Shown in pieces: positions 61,101 through 64,000 of a DNA stretch of 64,000 bases; position 1 is the first letter of the stretch, and each line of letters starts with the position of its first letter. This DNA is from Pisaster brevispinus. Taxonomy: Eukaryota > Echinodermata > Asteroidea > Forcipulatida > Asteriidae. Where the stretch lies: NCBI GenBank assembly GCA_023634235.1, contig JAMKCF010000128.1:124001-188000 (forward strand). Direction: 5' to 3'. Under the pieces are notes generated by a model, which saw nothing but the letters and a program-made list of their open reading frames with translations, searched no databases and had not been told where the DNA came from. The translations under genes were made by a program, and so were the position numbers.

Positions 61101-64000
61101 GAATTTTGGGAATATTTGACAGGTAGTACCCTGTCGCCATTTTGATTTTTGGGGTCGAAAACAAAAGTGCGATTTGACGGTGCAGCGTTCTAGACTAGAC
61201 TTCCCTGAAGACCTTTTCTGTGTGGGGACATGGCCAAATCCCAAAACCTGGGCAATTAGGAGCTTTCTAGCAAAAAGTGACGCCATCTTTGTTGCCCCCA
61301 AAACCTCAATAATTCATGGAATAAAATGGTTGCGGCCTTCAAGTTCGAACCAGCACCGTCGGGGGAGGTGTCTGCAAAAAGTGATCGCCGAAAATCGCCA
61401 TGTTACCGGGGGTCGAATTTTGGGAATATTTGACAGGTAGTACCCTGTCGCCATTTTGATTTTTGGGGTCGAAAACAAAAGTGCGATTTGACGGTGCAGC
61501 GTTCTAGACTAGACTTCCCTGAAGACCTTTTCTGTGTGGGGACATGGCCAAATCCCAAAACCTGGGCAATTAGGAGCTTTCTAGCAAAAAGTGACGCCAT
61601 CTTTGTTGCCCCCAAAACCTCAATAATTCATGGAATAAAATGGTTGCGGCCTTCAAGTTCCAACCAGCACCGTCGGGGGAGGTGTCTGCAAAAAGTGATC
61701 GCCGAAAATCGCCATGTTACCGGGGGTCGAATTTTGGGAATATTTGACAGGTAGTACCCTGTCGCCATTTTGATTTTTGGGGTCGAAAACAAAAGTGCGA
61801 TTTGACGGTGCAGCGTTCTAGACTAGACTTCCCTGAAGACCTTTTCTGTGTGGGGACATGGCCAAATCCCAAAACCTGGGCAATTAGGAGCTTTCTAGCA
61901 AAAAGTGACGCCATCTTTGTTGCCCCCAAAACCTCAATAATTCATGGAATAAAATGGTTGCGGCCTTCAAGTTCCAACCAGCACCGTCGGGGGAGGTGTC
62001 TGCAAAAAGTGATCGCCGAAAATCGCCATGTTACCGGGGGTCGAATTTTGGGAATATTTGACAGGTAGTACCCTGTCGCCATTTTGATTTTTGGGGTCGA
62101 AAACAAAAGTGCGATTTGACGGTGCAGCGTTCTAGACTAGACTTCCCTGAAGACCTTTTCTGTGTGGGGACATGGCCAAATCCCAAAACCTGGGCAATTA
62201 GGAGCTTTCTAGCAAAAAGTGACGCCATCTTTGTTGCCCCCAAAACCTCAATAATTCATGGAATAAAATGGTTGCGGCATTCAAGTTCCAACCAGCACCG
62301 TCGGGGGAGGTGTCTGCAAAAAGTGATCGCCGAAAATCGCCATGTTACCGGGGGTCGAATTTTGGGAATATTTGACAGGTAGTACCCTGTCGCCATTTTG
62401 ATTTTTGGGGTCGAAAACAAAAGTGCGATTTGACGGTGCAGCGTTCTAGACTAGACTTCCCTGAAGACCTTTTCTGTGTGGGGACATGGCCAAATCCCAA
62501 AACCTGGGCAATTAGGAGCTTTCTAGCAAAAAGTGACGCCATCTTTGTTGCCCAAAAAAACCTCAATAATTCATGGAATAAAATAGTTGCGGCCTTCAAA
62601 TTCCAACCAGCACCGTCGGGGGAGGTGTCTGCAAAAAGTGATCGCCGAAAATCGCCATGTTACCGGGGGTCGAATTTTGGGAATATTTGACAGGTAGTAC
62701 CCTGTCGCCATTTTGATTTTTGGGGTCGAAAACAAAAGTGCGATTTGACGGTGCAGCGTTCTAGACTAGACTTCTGAAGACCTTTTCTGTGTGGGGACAT
62801 GGCCAAATCCCAAAACCTGGGCAATTAGGAGCTTTCTAGCAAAAAGTGACGCCATCTTTGTTGCCCCCAAAACCTCAATAATTCATGGAATAAAATGGTT
62901 GCGGCCTTCAAGTTCGAACCAGCACCGTCGGGGGAGGTGTCTGCAAAAAGTGATCGCCGAAAATCGCCATGTTACCGGGGGTCGAATTTTGGGAATATTT
63001 GACAGGTAGTACCCTGTCGCCATTTTGATTTTTGGGGTCGAAAACAAAAGTGCGATTTGACGGTGCAGCGTTCTAGACTAGACTTCCCTGAAGACCTTTT
63101 CTGTGTGGGGACATGGCCAAATCCCAAAACCTGGGCAATTAGGAGCTTTCTAGCAAAAAGTGACGCCATCTTTGTTGCCCCCAAAACCTCAATAATTCAT
63201 GGAATAAAATGGTTGCGGCCTTCAAGTTCGAACCAGCACCGTCGGGGGAGGTGTCTGCAAAAAGTGATCGCCGAAAATCGCCATGTTACCGGGGGTCGAA
63301 TTTTGGGAATATTTGACAGGTAGTACCCTGTCGCCATTTTGATTTTTGGGGTCGAAAACAAAAGTGCGATTTGACGGTGCAGCGTTCTAGACTAGACTTC
63401 CCTGAAGACCTTTTCTGTGTGGGGACATGGCCAAATCCCAAAACCTGGGCAATTAGGAGCTTTCTACCAAAAAGTGACGCCATCTTTGTGGCCCCCAAAA
63501 CCTCAATAATTCATGGAATAAAATGGTTGCGGCCTTCAAGTTCCAACCAGCACCGTCGGGGGAGGTGTCTGCAAAAAGTGATCGCCGAAAATCGCCATGT
63601 TACCGGGGGTCGAATTTTGGGAATATTTGACAGGTAGTACCCTGTCGCCATTTTGATTTTTGGGGTCGAAAACAAAAGTGCGATTTGACGGTGCAGCGTT
63701 CTAGACTAGACTTCCCTGAAGACCTTTTCTGTGTGGGGACATGGCCAAATCCCAAAACCTGGGCAATTAGGAGCTTTCTAGCAAAAAGTGACGCCATCTT
63801 TGTTGCCCCCAAAACCTCAATAATTCATGGAATAAAATGGTTGCGGCCTTCAAGTTCCAACCAGCACCGTCGGGGGAGGTGTCTGCAAAAAGTGATCGCC
63901 GAAAATCGCCATGTTACCGGGGGTCGAATTTTGGGAATATTTGACAGGTAGTACCCTGTCGCCATTTTGATTTTTGGGGTCGAAAACAAAAGTGCGATTT
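28155..64000. repeat. Satellite array, about 114 tandem 314/315-bp units
   Basis: From TTCTAGACTAGACTTCCCTG at 28,155 to the window end the same unit repeats head to tail with no interruption and no inversion. Spacing is 315 or 314 bp, rarely 313 or 316 (mean 314.5). Most units differ at only a few positions. Type A (315 bp) has CCCAAAAAAACC, AAATAG and TTCAAATTCC; type B (314 bp) has CCCCCAAAACC, AAATGG and TTCAAGTTCC; an intermediate has CCCCAAAAAACC. Each unit has about 14 CpGs, is more GC-rich than the left flank, and contains three CGCCAT boxes. The last unit is cut by the window edge. Open frames of 65-88 codons on both strands are by-products. Satellites like this commonly form centromeric or other heterochromatic blocks, but nothing here shows which. 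Confidence 0.98.
40415..59200. repeat. Higher-order dimer section of the satellite (A-B alternation, 629 bp)
   Basis: In this part A and B units largely alternate, giving a 629-bp higher-order period, for example B at 42,302, A at 42,616, B at 42,931, A at 43,245, B at 43,560, A at 43,874. Occasional A-A or B-B neighbours break the register. Left of about 34 kb A units predominate, and right of about 61.2 kb B units do. Confidence 0.8.

Noticed and set aside
28457..63951. 65-88-codon open frames on both strands of nearly every satellite unit (for example MASLFARKLLIAQVLGFGHV on minus)
   Set aside because: They exist only because the unit repeats. The plus frame starts at TTG. Differences between copies are mostly amino-acid changing, several units have frameshifts or stops (38,187; 48,540; 57,390; 62,773), and no domain is recognisable.
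28155..64000. Array resembling a CRISPR locus or a tandem gene family
   Set aside because: There are no variable spacers between repeats, units abut directly, and the sequence is eukaryotic. It is a plain satellite.

Overview
This is a eukaryotic window with sparse genes, many short repeats and an AT-rich left part. The repeat types point to a marine invertebrate deuterostome, most likely an echinoderm and perhaps a sea star: tRNA-derived SINEs with a 'cttgagcaag' core, several fold-back MITE families, and AGGGCGC boxes. That assignment is inference, because no rRNA, mitochondrial or marker gene is present. There are no operons or bacterial features.

Layout. Positions 1 to about 28,150 are ordinary non-satellite DNA. 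It holds one convincing intact gene: an apparently intronless immunoglobulin-superfamily membrane receptor (18,207-19,670, plus strand) with a signal peptide, three Ig-like domains, a transmembrane segment and two ITIM-type tyrosine motifs. On the minus strand, two exons of a QNG1 (C9orf64/DUF2419, queuosine salvage) homologue lie at 15,354-15,487 and 13,859-14,009. Each carries a one-base frameshift. A second copy of the 151-bp exon sits 11.7 kb away at 25,568-25,718, shares that frameshift and adds a stop codon, so this looks like a duplicated pseudogene. A weaker decayed coding-like stretch lies at 2,842-3,391. A promoter-like block (GCATGCTGGG plus AAAATGGCG) lies at 15,986-16,006. The rest is filled with MITEs, SINE fragments, a seven-copy local repeat (5.6-8.1 kb), poly-G/C tracts and microsatellites.

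Positions 28,155-64,000 (56% of the window) are one uninterrupted head-to-tail satellite. It has about 114 copies of a 314/315-bp unit, nearly identical to one another, and runs off the right edge. Two main unit types (A, 315 bp; B, 314 bp) change in proportion along the array: A-rich at the left edge, largely alternating A-B (a 629-bp higher-order repeat) in the middle, and B-rich at the right end. Blocks of 2, 4, 8 and 11 units share rare variants, the mark of recent unequal exchange. Each unit carries three CGCCAT (YY1-like) boxes. The short open frames seen on both strands of the satellite show no sign of being genes.

The receptor and the QNG1 remnant have no evident functional link. The window reads as a gene-poor, transposon-rich region next to a large young satellite block.
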